This document shows, one piece after another, positions 40,647 through 49,515 of a DNA stretch of 64,000 bases. Both the position numbers and the translations under genes were made by a program. Source of the stretch: Demequina activiva (GTDB lineage: Bacteria > Actinomycetota > Actinomycetes > Actinomycetales > Demequinaceae); contig NZ_BONR01000003.1 in NCBI RefSeq assembly GCF_016862815.1, forward strand, positions 186,001 to 250,000, given 5' to 3'. The notes beneath the pieces were generated by a model. It was not told the DNA's origin and did no database searches. It worked only from the letters and a program-made list of their open reading frames with translations. Every line of letters starts with the position of its first letter. Position 1 is the first letter of the stretch.

Positions 40647-41756
40647 ATGCGCATGCAGCGCACCTTCACCATCGCGGCCCTGGCCGCCTCGTCCCTCGCC
40701 CTCGCCGCCTGCAGCAGCGGCGGCGAGCAGGACCCGGGCGCCCAGCCCAGTGACACCGGCTCCCCCGGGCCCACGGCGACCGGGGACGCCGCGCCGGACC
40801 TCGGCAGCGAGGTCACGGTCGTCACGCACGACAGCTTCGCCGTCCCTGACGACGTCCTCGCCGCGTTCGAGGAGGAGTCCGGCCTCGACGTGACCTTCGT
40901 GGCTCCCGGCGACGCCGGCGCCCTGGTCAATCAGCTGATCCTGACCAAGGACGCCCCCCTGGGCGACGTCGTCTACGGGATCGACAACACGTTCGCCTCC
41001 CGTGCGATCGCGGAAGGCGTGCTCGCCGACTACGAGTCGCAGGCCCCCGCGGCTGCGGACGCCGCCGACTATGCGCTCGACGGGTCAGGCGCCCTCACCG
41101 CGATCGACTACTCCGACGTGTGCCTGAACTACGACCTCGCGTGGTTCGAGGAGGCGGGGCTCGACGTTCCGCAGTCGCTGGGTGCGCTGTCCGACCCGCA
41201 GTACCGCGGCCTCGTTTCCGTCACCAACCCCGCCACCTCGTCCCCCGGGCTCGCTCTGCTGCTGGCCACGGTCGCCGAGTTCGGCGAGGACGGCTGGGAG
41301 GACTACTGGCGCGCGCTCGCCGAGAACGAGCTCCGTGTGACCGCCTCGTGGTCCGACACCTACTTCACGGACTTCTCCGCACCCAACTACGGCGGTGACT
41401 ACCCCATCGTCCTCAGCTACGCGTCGTCTCCGCCCTCCGAGGTGATCGACGGCGAGCCCACCACCGCGGCGCTGCTCGACACGTGCTTCCGTCAGGTCGA
41501 GTACGCGGGCGTCCTCGAGGGCGCCCGGAACCCCGCCGCCGGCCAGGCGGTCATCGACTGGATGCTGTCCGATGAGTTCCAGGCCACGATTCCGGACAAC
41601 ATGTACGTCTACCCCGTGTCGAGCTCGGTGGACATCCCGGAGGCATGGGCCGAGTTCGCGCCGCTGGCCGAGGACCCTCACACCCTCGCTCCCGACGTGA
41701 TCGACGCCAACCGCGACGCGTGGATCGAGACGTGGACCAGCATCGTGCTGGGCTAG
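40647..41756 (+). CDS. thiB: thiamine ABC transporter substrate-binding lipoprotein
   Basis: Extracellular thiamine-binding protein, 369 residues. The lipobox LAAC precedes a Pro/Ser/Gly linker. The mature domain (from about residue 55) is the type 2 periplasmic-binding fold of ThiB/TbpA: EVTVVTHDSFAVPDDVLAAF, GDAGALVNQLILTKDAPLGD, VVYGIDNTFASRA, DYSDVCLNYD, TNPATSSPGLALLLAT and SYASSPPSEV. The ATG 6 nt after GGGAGGA is the start, and that site is masked by the riboswitch hairpin. First gene of a three-gene thiamine uptake operon. Confidence 0.93.
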   Translation: MRMQRTFTIAALAASSLALAACSSGGEQDPGAQPSDTGSPGPTATGDAAPDLGSEVTVVTHDSFAVPDDVLAAFEEESGLDVTFVAPGDAGALVNQLILTKDAPLGDVVYGIDNTFASRAIAEGVLADYESQAPAAADAADYALDGSGALTAIDYSDVCLNYDLAWFEEAGLDVPQSLGALSDPQYRGLVSVTNPATSSPGLALLLATVAEFGEDGWEDYWRALAENELRVTASWSDTYFTDFSAPNYGGDYPIVLSYASSPPSEVIDGEPTTAALLDTCFRQVEYAGVLEGARNPAAGQAVIDWMLSDEFQATIPDNMYVYPVSSSVDIPEAWAEFAPLAEDPHTLAPDVIDANRDAWIETWTSIVLG

Positions 41757-41775
41757 TCGCGGGCCGAGGAACGCG

Positions 41776-43416
41776 ATGAGGGCCGCGCGGCTCCACCACC
41801 CCCTCAGCTGGTGGGCGCTCGCAGCACTGCCCCTCGCGTTCCTCGGCCTGTTCTTCCTGTGGCCGCTCGGCACCGTCCTCGCTCGCGGCCTCACCGACGC
41901 CGGGGTGGATCTCGCAGGCATGATCGAGATCCTGACCTCCCCACGCACGGCCGATGCGGTGGTCACCACGCTCCTGCTGGCGACCGCCGGGACGGTGGGA
42001 TCAGTCGTGATCGGCGTGCCGGCGGCGTACGCGCTGTACCGGCTCCGATGGCGGGGCCAGGCCACCGTTCGAGCCCTGGCGGTGGTCCCGTTCGTGCTTC
42101 CCACGATCGTGGTCGCCTCCGCGTTCACGGCGCTGTTCGGCCGCAGCGGCGGCCTGGGCTTCCTGGGACTCGATCAGTCGATGGTCGGGATCGTCCTCGC
42201 GCTGGTGTTCTACAACGTCGCCGTGGTGCTGCGCGTCGTGGGCGGCGCGTGGGCCGCGCTGGACCCCGCGCCCACCGAGGCGGCGCGCACTCTGGGGGCT
42301 GACCCTCGCCGCGCGTTCCTGCACGTCACGCTGCCGGCGCTCGCCCCGGCGATCGGCTCCGCGGCGGCGGTGGTGTTCCTGTTCTGCGCCACCTCCTTCG
42401 GCGTCGTGCTGGTGCTGGGCGGCACTCGCATCAACACGATCGAGACGGAGATCTATCTCCAGGTGGCGCAGTTCCTGGACCTGCGTGCCGCGGCCGTGCT
42501 GTCGATCCTGCAGCTGCTCTTCGTGGGGATCGCGCTCGCGGTCGCCGCGTGGGCGCGCCGTCGCAGAGACCGGTCGTCGACGATGCGCAGGGTCGACGGC
42601 ACTCGACTCGCGACGCGAGGCGATGCAGGAGCGATCGCCGTGATCCTCGTCGTGCTCGCGCTGCTGGTGTCCGCGCCCCTCGTCGCCCTTGTCGAGCGCT
42701 CGCTGCGCACCACCGACGGGCACGGGGTCGATCACTACGTCGCGCTGTTCGGCCAGCCTGGGCGAGCGGTCCTTCCCGTGCCGGTGTGGGCCGCCGCGGT
42801 CAACTCGCTGGCGGCGGCGACGGTGGCCGCGGCGGTCGCGACAGGGCTGGGGCTCATCGTGGCGTCGCTGCTGATGCGACGCACGGGGCGCTCGGCGATC
42901 CTCGACTCCGTGGTGATGCTGCCGCTGGGCGTGAGCGCCGTGATCGTCGGGCTGGGCATGCTGCTGACCCTCAACCGCTCCGTGCTGGGCGTGGACCTGC
43001 GCGGCTCGTGGTGGCTGGTGCCCATGGCGCAGGCGGTGATCGCGCTGCCGCTGGTGGTGCGCACCCTGGTCCCCAGCGCTCGCGCGATCCCCGCGCCGAT
43101 GCGTGACGCCGCCTCCACGCTCGGCGCGAGTCCGTGGCAGGTCTGGCGGCTTGTGGACTGGCCGCTGCTGCGCAGGCCGTTCGGCCTCGCCCTGGGCTTC
43201 GCCTTCGCGATCTCGCTCGGAGAGTTCGGGGCCACCACCTTCGTCGCGCGACCGGATCAGCCCACGCTGCCCACCGCCATCTACCGGCTCCTGGGGCGTC
43301 CCGGCATCGAGAACGTGGGGATGGCCTTCGCCGCGGCGGTGGTGCTGGCGCTCATGACTGCCTCCGTCATGATGGTCTCGGAGCGGATGCGGACCACCGT
43401 GGGGAGCGACCTGTGA
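41776..43416 (+). CDS. thiP: thiamine ABC transporter permease
   Basis: Membrane permease made of two fused Binding_protein-dependent permease halves, 546 residues and about 12 helices. Each half has an EAA-type loop: AALDPAPTEAARTLGADPRRAF and PMRDAASTLGASPWQVWRLVDW. Both contact the ATPase ThiQ. The layout is that of ThiP from proteobacteria. The ATG follows GCCGAGGA, 19 bp after thiB. Its stop overlaps the thiQ start (GTGA). Confidence 0.93.
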   Translation: MRAARLHHPLSWWALAALPLAFLGLFFLWPLGTVLARGLTDAGVDLAGMIEILTSPRTADAVVTTLLLATAGTVGSVVIGVPAAYALYRLRWRGQATVRALAVVPFVLPTIVVASAFTALFGRSGGLGFLGLDQSMVGIVLALVFYNVAVVLRVVGGAWAALDPAPTEAARTLGADPRRAFLHVTLPALAPAIGSAAAVVFLFCATSFGVVLVLGGTRINTIETEIYLQVAQFLDLRAAAVLSILQLLFVGIALAVAAWARRRRDRSSTMRRVDGTRLATRGDAGAIAVILVVLALLVSAPLVALVERSLRTTDGHGVDHYVALFGQPGRAVLPVPVWAAAVNSLAAATVAAAVATGLGLIVASLLMRRTGRSAILDSVVMLPLGVSAVIVGLGMLLTLNRSVLGVDLRGSWWLVPMAQAVIALPLVVRTLVPSARAIPAPMRDAASTLGASPWQVWRLVDWPLLRRPFGLALGFAFAISLGEFGATTFVARPDQPTLPTAIYRLLGRPGIENVGMAFAAAVVLALMTASVMMVSERMRTTVGSDL

Positions 43417-44063
43417 GCGGCTTGAGCGTGGCCGATGCGACGGTGCAGTATCCCGGCTCGCCCCCGGTGCTCGCCGTCGACGGCGTCGACCTCACCGTGC
43501 GCGAGGGCGAGATCGTGGGGCTGCTGGGGCCCTCGGGCTGCGGGAAGTCGTCGTTCCTGAGCGCGATCGTGGGGACCGTGCCGCTGACGCGCGGCCGGGT
43601 GGTCTGGGACGGCGTGGATCTCACCCGCACGCCCGTGCACCGGCGCGGCTTCGGCATGGTCTTCCAGGACGGCCAGCTGTTCCCGCATCGCAGCGTCGCA
43701 GGCAACATCGCGTTCGGCCTCGAGATGGCGAAGGTGCCCCGCGCCGAACGCTCCGCGCGAGTCGCGGAGCTCCTCGAGGTCGTGGGGCTCGACGGCTACG
43801 GCGACCGCGCGGTGACCGAGCTGTCCGGCGGTCAGCGCCAGCGGGTCGCCCTCGCCCGCTCGCTCGCGCCGCGACCGCGGCTGCTGGCGCTGGACGAGCC
43901 GCTGTCCGCGCTCGACGCCGAGCTGCGCGCACGCCTCGCGAGGGAGGTGCGGGACATCCTGGTGGCCGCGGGCACGACGGCGCTCGTGGTCACCCACGAC
44001 CCCGCCGAGGCCGCCTCGATGGCACATCGAGTGATCCGGATGCGCGACGGACGGCTGCTGTGA
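43413..44063 (+). CDS. thiQ: thiamine ABC transporter ATP-binding protein
   Basis: ABC ATPase of 216 residues that powers ThiP. Walker A GLLGPSGCGKSSF, Q-loop VFQDGQLFPHRSV, signature LSGGQRQRVALARSL, Walker B LLALDEPLSALD, H-loop TALVVTHD. GTG start coupled to thiP. The identity as ThiQ rests on operon position and the TPP riboswitch rather than on sequence alone. Confidence 0.9.
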   Translation: MSGLSVADATVQYPGSPPVLAVDGVDLTVREGEIVGLLGPSGCGKSSFLSAIVGTVPLTRGRVVWDGVDLTRTPVHRRGFGMVFQDGQLFPHRSVAGNIAFGLEMAKVPRAERSARVAELLEVVGLDGYGDRAVTELSGGQRQRVALARSLAPRPRLLALDEPLSALDAELRARLAREVRDILVAAGTTALVVTHDPAEAASMAHRVIRMRDGRLL

Positions 44064-44184
44064 CGGTCCGTCCGCGCGCCGTGGTGTGACGCATTCCACC
44101 GCGCGGAGCGGCCTGCCTGAGCATTTCCACCGTGCACCGCGGTTACCCTGGGCCGTGCGAATTCCGAGCAGGAAGGTCCCTGTC

Positions 44185-44841
44185 ATGACGTGGCGTCAGC
44201 GCGCGACCGCCGCAGCGATCGCCATCGCTGTGGGCGCAAGCTTGTCCGCCTGCACCTCGGACGAGCCGCAGGACGCGGACCTGGGTCCCACGACCAGCAC
44301 GCCCACGCCAGAGGCGTCGGCGACCGCATCGGCCACCCCCGCGCCCGTCGCCACGGCCTCGCCCAGCCCCACGGAGACCGAGCCGGCGCCGCGCACCACC
44401 ACCGAGGACGGGTCCGCGTCCGCCGCGGTGCCGCAGGAGTGGAGCGAGGACGCGGCCACTGAGGGCGGCCTCACGCAGGACCCGGCGGTGACGGGCGTGA
44501 TCGGCGCCTGGAGCGCCGGCCAGGGCGAGGTCTCGGTCGTGACGATCCGCAACGACACGGGAGCGAGCGACCCCGAGGCCTACTTCGCCGAGTACTTCGG
44601 CGAGCTGGGCGAGGACGACGGCGTGACGGTGTCCCACGAGTCCACCACGACCGACGACGGCGACCCCCTCCTCCTCATCGACATCGAGCCCAGCGCGGGC
44701 CAGGGCGGCGACGCGCAGACCCTCTCCTACGTCCTGGGCGAGGCCACCATCGTGGCCGGCGTCCTCACCTATGACGGCGCGCTGTCGCCGGCCGAGCGCG
44801 AGGCTTTCGTCGCGCTCGCCGTCTCCACGGAGGTCTCATGA
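44185..44841 (+). CDS. lipoprotein with Pro/Thr-rich linker
   Basis: A 218-residue exported protein. The signal peptide ends in LSAC (lipobox). Residues 30-90 are a low-complexity Ser/Thr/Pro/Ala linker that likely spans the wall. The C-terminal domain (about 95-218) has mixed strands such as EVSVVTIRNDTGASDPEAYF and TLSYVLGEATIVAGVLTYDG, and resembles small secreted domains of unknown function. The ATG follows AGGAAGG. Its stop overlaps the start of the LGFP-repeat gene, so the two are cotranslated and may work together at the cell surface. Confidence 0.7.
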   Translation: MTWRQRATAAAIAIAVGASLSACTSDEPQDADLGPTTSTPTPEASATASATPAPVATASPSPTETEPAPRTTTEDGSASAAVPQEWSEDAATEGGLTQDPAVTGVIGAWSAGQGEVSVVTIRNDTGASDPEAYFAEYFGELGEDDGVTVSHESTTTDDGDPLLLIDIEPSAGQGGDAQTLSYVLGEATIVAGVLTYDGALSPAEREAFVALAVSTEVS

Positions 44842-47573
44842 CTGTCCTGAGCCCGCTTCGCTCCGCGCTCGTCGCGCTCGTGCTCGCGCTCCTGGCCACC
44901 GCCGGACTCGTCGCGGCCGCACCGCCGTCGACCGCGGCGGACGCGAAGGACTTCGACCCCGGCTTCCTCATCGCGGACGAGCTGTTCTTCGACGGCACGG
45001 CGATGTCCGCCGCCCAGGTCGACTCCTTCATCGCGGCGAAGAACCCCGGCTGCGCGCCGGGTCGCGTGTGCCTGGAGAACTACCGCGAGACCATCACGAG
45101 CAAGTCCGCGAACTCGCGGTGCAGCGCTGTCAGCGCGGGCAGCAATCGCACGGCCGGGCAGATCATCGCCGCAGTCGCCAAGGCATGCGGCATCTCGCCC
45201 GAGGCCATCCTGGTGATCCTGCAGAAGGAGCAGTCGCTCGTCACCAGCACGGCGCCCAGCTCGCGGGCGTTCCAGGCGGCGATGGGCGCAGGCTGCCCGG
45301 ACACCGCCCCATGCGACGGCAACTATGCAGGCTTCTACGAGCAGGTCTACTACGGCGCCTACCTGCTCAAGGGCTACACGATCCCGGGTTCGACCCACTA
45401 CAACCGCTATGCCGCGGGCAAGACCAGCGCGATCCAGTACAACCCCAAGAGCTCGTGCGGCACCAAGAACGTCTACGTGCGCAACCAGGCCACCCACGCG
45501 CTCTACGTCTACACCCCATACACGCCCAACGCCGCGGCCCTCAACAACCTCTACGGCACGGGCGACTCGTGCTCCGCGTACGGCAACCGCAACTTCTGGC
45601 GCCAGTTCACGGACTGGTTCGGAGCGACCGGATCCGTGGGCGCCCAGGTGATCGCCAACTACTACGCGTACCACGGCGGAGCGTCCGGCTGGCTGGGCGC
45701 GGAGGTGGGCGATCTCAAGGTCTTCGCCGGCGGCAAGCTGCTCCAGCGCTACGAGGGCGGGGTCGTGACGTGGACGCAGGCCACGGGCGCGGACTCGGTC
45801 ACCGGGGAGATCCTCGAGTACTGGGACAGCCGAGGCGGTGCGAGCGGCGTCCTGGGATTCCCCATCACCGGCGTCTTCACCACCTCGGTCAGCGGCGGCG
45901 GCAAGCGCCAGGACTTCGAGGGCGGGTCCATCGCCAACAGCAACGAGGGCGGCGTCAAGGGCGTCTACGGCGGCTTCTACGAGGCGATGGTGCACTACGG
46001 CGGCATCGGCGGCGGCTACGGCTGGCCGCTCACCGAGCGCTTCCGCGACCGCACCACTGACCTGCTGGCTCAGGACTTCCAGCGCGCCCGCATCTACCAC
46101 AGCGGCTCCAGCTTCACCGCGATCCCCACGGACTACGTCTCGATCGCGGACGGCGTGGGCGGCATCAGCGGCGGCCTGGGCTGGCCGCTGTCGGGGCTGG
46201 TCACCTCGGGTGTCGACGGCGGCGGCACCTTCCAGCGCTTCGCGTCCGGCAACATCATGACCTCCGCCGACGGCACCTACGTGGTGTACGGCGGCTTCTA
46301 CAGCGCCTACCAGGCCAAGGGCGGCCGCCAGGGTCCGCTGAGCTGGCCCGTCTCCGACCGGTACTTCGACTCGGCGTCGGGCTACTGGGCACAGGACTTC
46401 CGCGGCGGCACCATCGTGCACACGGGCTCCGAGGCGTACGTCATCGACGCCCGTCTGATCGACACGGTCCGCGAGCTGGGCGGCGTGGGGCCCCGCGGCA
46501 TCGGGTGGCCCACGGCGGCCGTCAAGAGCAGCTCCGCGGACGGCGGTGGCATCTGGCAGACATTCTCGAAGGCCACCATCACGTCCACGAGCGCCGGGGC
46601 GTTCGGGGTCCAGGGTGGCTTCCGCACCGCGTACGCAGCGCTGGGCGGACCCACCGGCAAGGCCGGGTGGATCACCTCCGAGCGCTACCGCGACCCGGTG
46701 TCCGGCCTGCTCGCTCAGGACTTCACCTGGGGCACCGTCTTCCACACCGGCTCGGAGTGGGCCTTCGTCCCCAGCGCTCTGCTGCCGCTGCTCCAGGACA
46801 ACGGCGGCGTGACCGGCCGGTTCGGGATGCCCACGGGGGACCCGCAGCTCACCAGCGCGAACGGCCGCGGCTGGTTCCAGGACTTCAAGGGCGCCCTGCT
46901 CACGGCGCCGTACCGCCGTGAGTCGATCGCCATCAGTGGCGGCTTCCGCTCGGCGTACGCCCAGCTGGGCGGTCCGCGCGGCGCGTACGGCTGGCCGCTC
47001 ACCAACCGCTACCGACACGAGGCCAGCGGGATGCAGGCCGTCGACCTCCAAGGCGGCACGCTGCTGCACTCGGGCAGCGAGTGGGCGCTCGTGGGAGATG
47101 ACATCGAGCCCGCGTGGTCCGCGCGCGGCGCGATCAGGGCAGTGGGCTGGCCCACGGGACTGCCGGTGACCACGAGCTACGGACAGGTGCAGACCTTCTC
47201 GCGCGGCCTGCTGTCCGTCGAGGACGAGGAGTCGGTGCTGGTCTACGGTGGCCTGCTGACCGCCTACACGTCCCTGGGCGGAGTCAAGGGGGTGCTGGGG
47301 CAGCCGCTCGACGATCGCTTCTACGACCGCGTCAACAGCGCCTGGGCTCAGGACTTCGCGGGCGGTCGCATCCTGCACGACGGCACGCGCTACACCTACG
47401 TTCCGCCAGAGTTCCTCGACGCGATCGAGGAGCTGGGCGGCGTCGACGGCGCGCTCGGGTGGCCGGCGGGCGCGCCCTCCCGCTACGGAAGTGCGGTGCG
47501 TCAACAGTTCGAGGGCGGCTCGCTCTACGTGGCCAAGGCGACCGGCGGCGAGGTCGTCTTCACCCCGCGCTGA
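44838..47573 (+). CDS. secreted LGFP-repeat protein
   Basis: Large exported protein, 911 residues. A signal peptide ends near PSTAA. An N-terminal domain (about 38-265) has six or more cysteines and a glutamate in ILVILQKEQSLVTS that recalls lysozyme-like muralytic folds; similar domains are often labelled hemagglutinin in actinobacteria. From about 275 to the end there are about a dozen LGFP repeats (SGVLGFPITG, GGYGWPLTE, GGLGWPLSG and so on), each about 50 residues, of the type that binds cell-wall arabinogalactan or mycolate in relatives. It is likely a wall-associated hydrolase or adhesin. It overlaps the upstream lipoprotein gene (ATGA). Confidence 0.85.
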   Translation: MTVLSPLRSALVALVLALLATAGLVAAAPPSTAADAKDFDPGFLIADELFFDGTAMSAAQVDSFIAAKNPGCAPGRVCLENYRETITSKSANSRCSAVSAGSNRTAGQIIAAVAKACGISPEAILVILQKEQSLVTSTAPSSRAFQAAMGAGCPDTAPCDGNYAGFYEQVYYGAYLLKGYTIPGSTHYNRYAAGKTSAIQYNPKSSCGTKNVYVRNQATHALYVYTPYTPNAAALNNLYGTGDSCSAYGNRNFWRQFTDWFGATGSVGAQVIANYYAYHGGASGWLGAEVGDLKVFAGGKLLQRYEGGVVTWTQATGADSVTGEILEYWDSRGGASGVLGFPITGVFTTSVSGGGKRQDFEGGSIANSNEGGVKGVYGGFYEAMVHYGGIGGGYGWPLTERFRDRTTDLLAQDFQRARIYHSGSSFTAIPTDYVSIADGVGGISGGLGWPLSGLVTSGVDGGGTFQRFASGNIMTSADGTYVVYGGFYSAYQAKGGRQGPLSWPVSDRYFDSASGYWAQDFRGGTIVHTGSEAYVIDARLIDTVRELGGVGPRGIGWPTAAVKSSSADGGGIWQTFSKATITSTSAGAFGVQGGFRTAYAALGGPTGKAGWITSERYRDPVSGLLAQDFTWGTVFHTGSEWAFVPSALLPLLQDNGGVTGRFGMPTGDPQLTSANGRGWFQDFKGALLTAPYRRESIAISGGFRSAYAQLGGPRGAYGWPLTNRYRHEASGMQAVDLQGGTLLHSGSEWALVGDDIEPAWSARGAIRAVGWPTGLPVTTSYGQVQTFSRGLLSVEDEESVLVYGGLLTAYTSLGGVKGVLGQPLDDRFYDRVNSAWAQDFAGGRILHDGTRYTYVPPEFLDAIEELGGVDGALGWPAGAPSRYGSAVRQQFEGGSLYVAKATGGEVVFTPR

Positions 47574-47583
47574 CCCGCGCGTC

Positions 47584-48054
47584 TCAGCAGTCGCACGCGA
47601 TCCGCTGGCCTCGCACACCCGCAGGAGCCGTCAACGGGTCCGGGGCGAGCGTCGCATCGGCCGTGGTGCTCGAGCCGTCCTCTGACACGAGCACGCTGTC
47701 CACGGGCATGCCCTCGCGCGCCCAGTACTCGTAGCCGCCGATCATCTCCTTCACCTCATGGCCGAGCTCGCTGATGATCAGGCCCGCACGCGTCGCGCCA
47801 TTGCAGCCCGGGCCCCAGCAGTAGACGACGAACGCCGTGCCGGGCGCGAACTCGGCGGGGATGCGCTGTGCCATGTCGGGCTTGGGCATGTGCACCGCGC
47901 CGCGCGCGTGGCCCTGATCCCACGCCACCCGGTCGCGGGTGTCGAGCAGCACGAAGCCGGGGCTGCCGGTCTCGAGCGCCGTATGAACGTCGGACGGGTC
48001 GGTCTCGTAGGCGAGCTTGGCGGCGAAGTGAGCGGCCTGGTTGGTGAGGTCCAT
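47584..48054 (-). CDS. rhodanese-like domain protein
   Basis: Single-domain rhodanese, 156 residues. VLLDTRDRVAWDQGHARGAVHM is the CH2A region and VYCWGPGCNGATRAG the active-site loop; the loop has two cysteines, with the second (PGC) in the usual catalytic slot. It may transfer sulfur or act on other thiol chemistry in the cytoplasm. The start follows TAGCCT by 7 nt, with GGAGGG overlapping. It converges with the LGFP gene and is divergent from the Lrp regulator, whose target it could be. Confidence 0.82.
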   Translation of the reverse strand: MDLTNQAAHFAAKLAYETDPSDVHTALETGSPGFVLLDTRDRVAWDQGHARGAVHMPKPDMAQRIPAEFAPGTAFVVYCWGPGCNGATRAGLIISELGHEVKEMIGGYEYWAREGMPVDSVLVSEDGSSTTADATLAPDPLTAPAGVRGQRIACDC

Positions 48055-48061
48055 GCCCTCC

Positions 48062-48067
48062 AGGCTA
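48062..48067 (-). promoter_or_regulatory. -10 box TAGCCT for the rhodanese gene
   Basis: TAGCCT on the minus strand is 7 nt before the ATG at 48054. Confidence 0.45.
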
Positions 48068-48094
48068 GGATCCGCAGTCCGTCAGGGGAACGGC

Positions 48095-48116
48095 TCAAGC
48101 ACGGTCATATGCTTGA
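48095..48116. promoter_or_regulatory. inverted-repeat operator in the rhodanese-Lrp divergent gap
   Basis: TCAAGCA, 8 nt, TGCTTGA, perfect. It overlaps the -35 of the regulator promoter and lies about 30 bp from the rhodanese -10, so the Lrp-type protein could control both. Confidence 0.55.
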
Positions 48117-48141
48117 CCGGCCGCGCGATCGACGGGATTCT
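48113..48141 (+). promoter_or_regulatory. promoter of the Lrp/AsnC gene
   Basis: TTGACC (48113-48118), 17-nt spacer, GATTCT (48136-48141), then 6 nt to the ATG: a leaderless SigA-type promoter. Confidence 0.55.
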
Positions 48142-48147
48142 TGCGTC

Positions 48148-48606
48148 ATGACCGCTGGTTCCACGCTCGATGCCACCGATGCCGCGATCCTGGCCGCCCT
48201 GCAGGCGGACGGCCGCGTGACGATCAAGGACCTCGCGGTCGCGGTCTCGATGTCCGCGAGCGCGGTGACGGACCGCGTGCGCCGCCTCGAGGAACGCAGC
48301 GTGATCGTGGGCTATTCGGCCCAGGTCGATCCGGCCGCGGTCGGCCACGCCATCCTCGCCTTCGTGCGGCTGCGCTACCCGACCACCAAGTACCAGCCGT
48401 TCTACGACCTGATCGAGCGCACCCCGGAGATCCTCGAGGTCCACCACGTCACGGGCGAGGACTGCTTCATCGTCAAGGTGGCCGCGCCGTCGATGGCCGC
48501 ACTCGAGGACACCACCGCGCGCATCGGCCAGCTGGGCGCGATCACCACCAACATCGTGTACTCCAGTCCCCTGCCACGCCGGGCGGTCACTCCGCCGAGG
48601 AGATGA
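48148..48606 (+). CDS. Lrp/AsnC family transcriptional regulator
   Basis: A 152-residue regulator. The N-terminal helix-turn-helix is LDATDAAILAALQADGRVTI ... LAVAVSMSASAVTDRVRRLEERSVI; the C-terminal RAM ligand-binding domain includes AILAFVRLRY, VHHVTGEDCFIVKVAAPS and IVYSSPLPRR. These proteins form octamers and sense amino acids or related molecules. The start is fixed by the promoter lying 6 nt upstream. It overlaps the convergent ankyrin gene by 20 bp at the 3' ends. Confidence 0.9.
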   Translation: MTAGSTLDATDAAILAALQADGRVTIKDLAVAVSMSASAVTDRVRRLEERSVIVGYSAQVDPAAVGHAILAFVRLRYPTTKYQPFYDLIERTPEILEVHHVTGEDCFIVKVAAPSMAALEDTTARIGQLGAITTNIVYSSPLPRRAVTPPRR

Positions 48607-49327
48607 CCCACGAGTCGAGGCACTCCCCCAGCTCGCGATGCCCCTGGCCCGCGGCGACGTCGCCTGCGGAGTCGCCCGCCTGGTCCACCCAGGCGGGATC
48701 CGCACCCCAGCGGAGCAGCAGATCAGCCGCCTCGCGACTGCCGCCATACGCGGCGGAGAACAGCGGCGTGTAGGAGAACCCGTCCTCGCCCTCGACCTCG
48801 GCGTTCGGGTCCGCGCCGGCCTCGAGCAGCACCGTCATGACCGCCACGTTGCCCTCGTAGGCGGACTCGGCGAGCGGCCATCCCTCGAGCGGTGGCAGGC
48901 CGTTCGGATCGGCTCCTGCGGCGACGAGCGCCGCGGCCACCTCGCCACCGGCGTGGCGCGCCGCGACGATGAGCTCCGTGAAGCCCGTCTGCGGGTTCTC
49001 GATGGTCGCACCGGCGGCGAGCAGGGCGCGGACCATGGCGGGGTCGTCGCGGGTGATGGCAAGCGAGAACGCGGTGTTGTCGAACTCGTCGCCCACGGCG
49101 GCGTCCGGGTCCGCGCCCGCGTCGAGGGCCAGCGCCACGAGTCCGGCGTCGCCCGCGGTCACCGCGGCGAGCAGCTGCTCGTCGACGGGACGGTCGTCGA
49201 GAGCTGCGGCCGATGCGGTGGGCGAGGGAGCGCTCGAGCTCACGGTAGGCGCGGGGTCGGCATCACCGGAGCAGGCGGCGAGCGCGAGCGCCGCGGCGGC
49301 GATGGCGGCTGTGGCGGTGACCCTCAT
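48587..49327 (-). CDS. ankyrin-repeat lipoprotein
   Basis: Exported lipoprotein of 246 residues: signal peptide ending in LAAC, a short Ser/Thr/Pro linker, then five or so ankyrin repeats (LLAAVTAGDAGLVALALDAG, FSLAITRDDPAMVRALLAAG, LIVAARHAGGEVAAALVAAG, LAESAYEGNVAVMTVLLEAG, LFSAAYGGSREAADLLLRWG). An extracytoplasmic ankyrin stack suggests binding to another envelope protein, partner unknown. The ATG follows GGGAGG. The dnaK promoter region is on its other side. Confidence 0.82.
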   Translation of the reverse strand: MRVTATAAIAAAALALAACSGDADPAPTVSSSAPSPTASAAALDDRPVDEQLLAAVTAGDAGLVALALDAGADPDAAVGDEFDNTAFSLAITRDDPAMVRALLAAGATIENPQTGFTELIVAARHAGGEVAAALVAAGADPNGLPPLEGWPLAESAYEGNVAVMTVLLEAGADPNAEVEGEDGFSYTPLFSAAYGGSREAADLLLRWGADPAWVDQAGDSAGDVAAGQGHRELGECLDSWVISSAE

Positions 49328-49451
49328 GGTGGCGTCCTCCCTGGAAGCGTCGATGCCTGCCCATCATCCTGGCGCCGGCCGTGGCCGGTCGCATCGGTCC
49401 CGCGGACGAGAACCCCGCCCGCGCATCGGCCGGGCGCACGACTCCTACCAC

Positions 49452-49472
49452 GTTGAGCGTGCCCGACTCAAC
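49452..49472. promoter_or_regulatory. HAIR element 1 (HspR operator)
   Basis: GTTGAGC, 7 nt, ACTCAAC, close to the HAIR consensus CTTGAGT-N7-ACTCAAG; upstream of the dnaK -35. Confidence 0.85.
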
Positions 49473-49487
49473 TCTGGGCCTCTCGAC

Positions 49488-49515
49488 TTGACACGGAACT
49501 GGAGACGAGGATACT
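49488..49515 (+). promoter_or_regulatory. dnaK operon promoter
   Basis: TTGACA, 16 nt, GATACT. The -10 is overlapped by HAIR element 2, so HspR binding would block it. The predicted leader is about 67 nt. Confidence 0.7.

Noticed and set aside
45381-45400. tRNA T-arm-like sequence GGGTTCGACCC
   Set aside because: It is in frame in the LGFP-repeat gene (reading IPGSTHYN), and no acceptor stem or anticodon arm lies around it.
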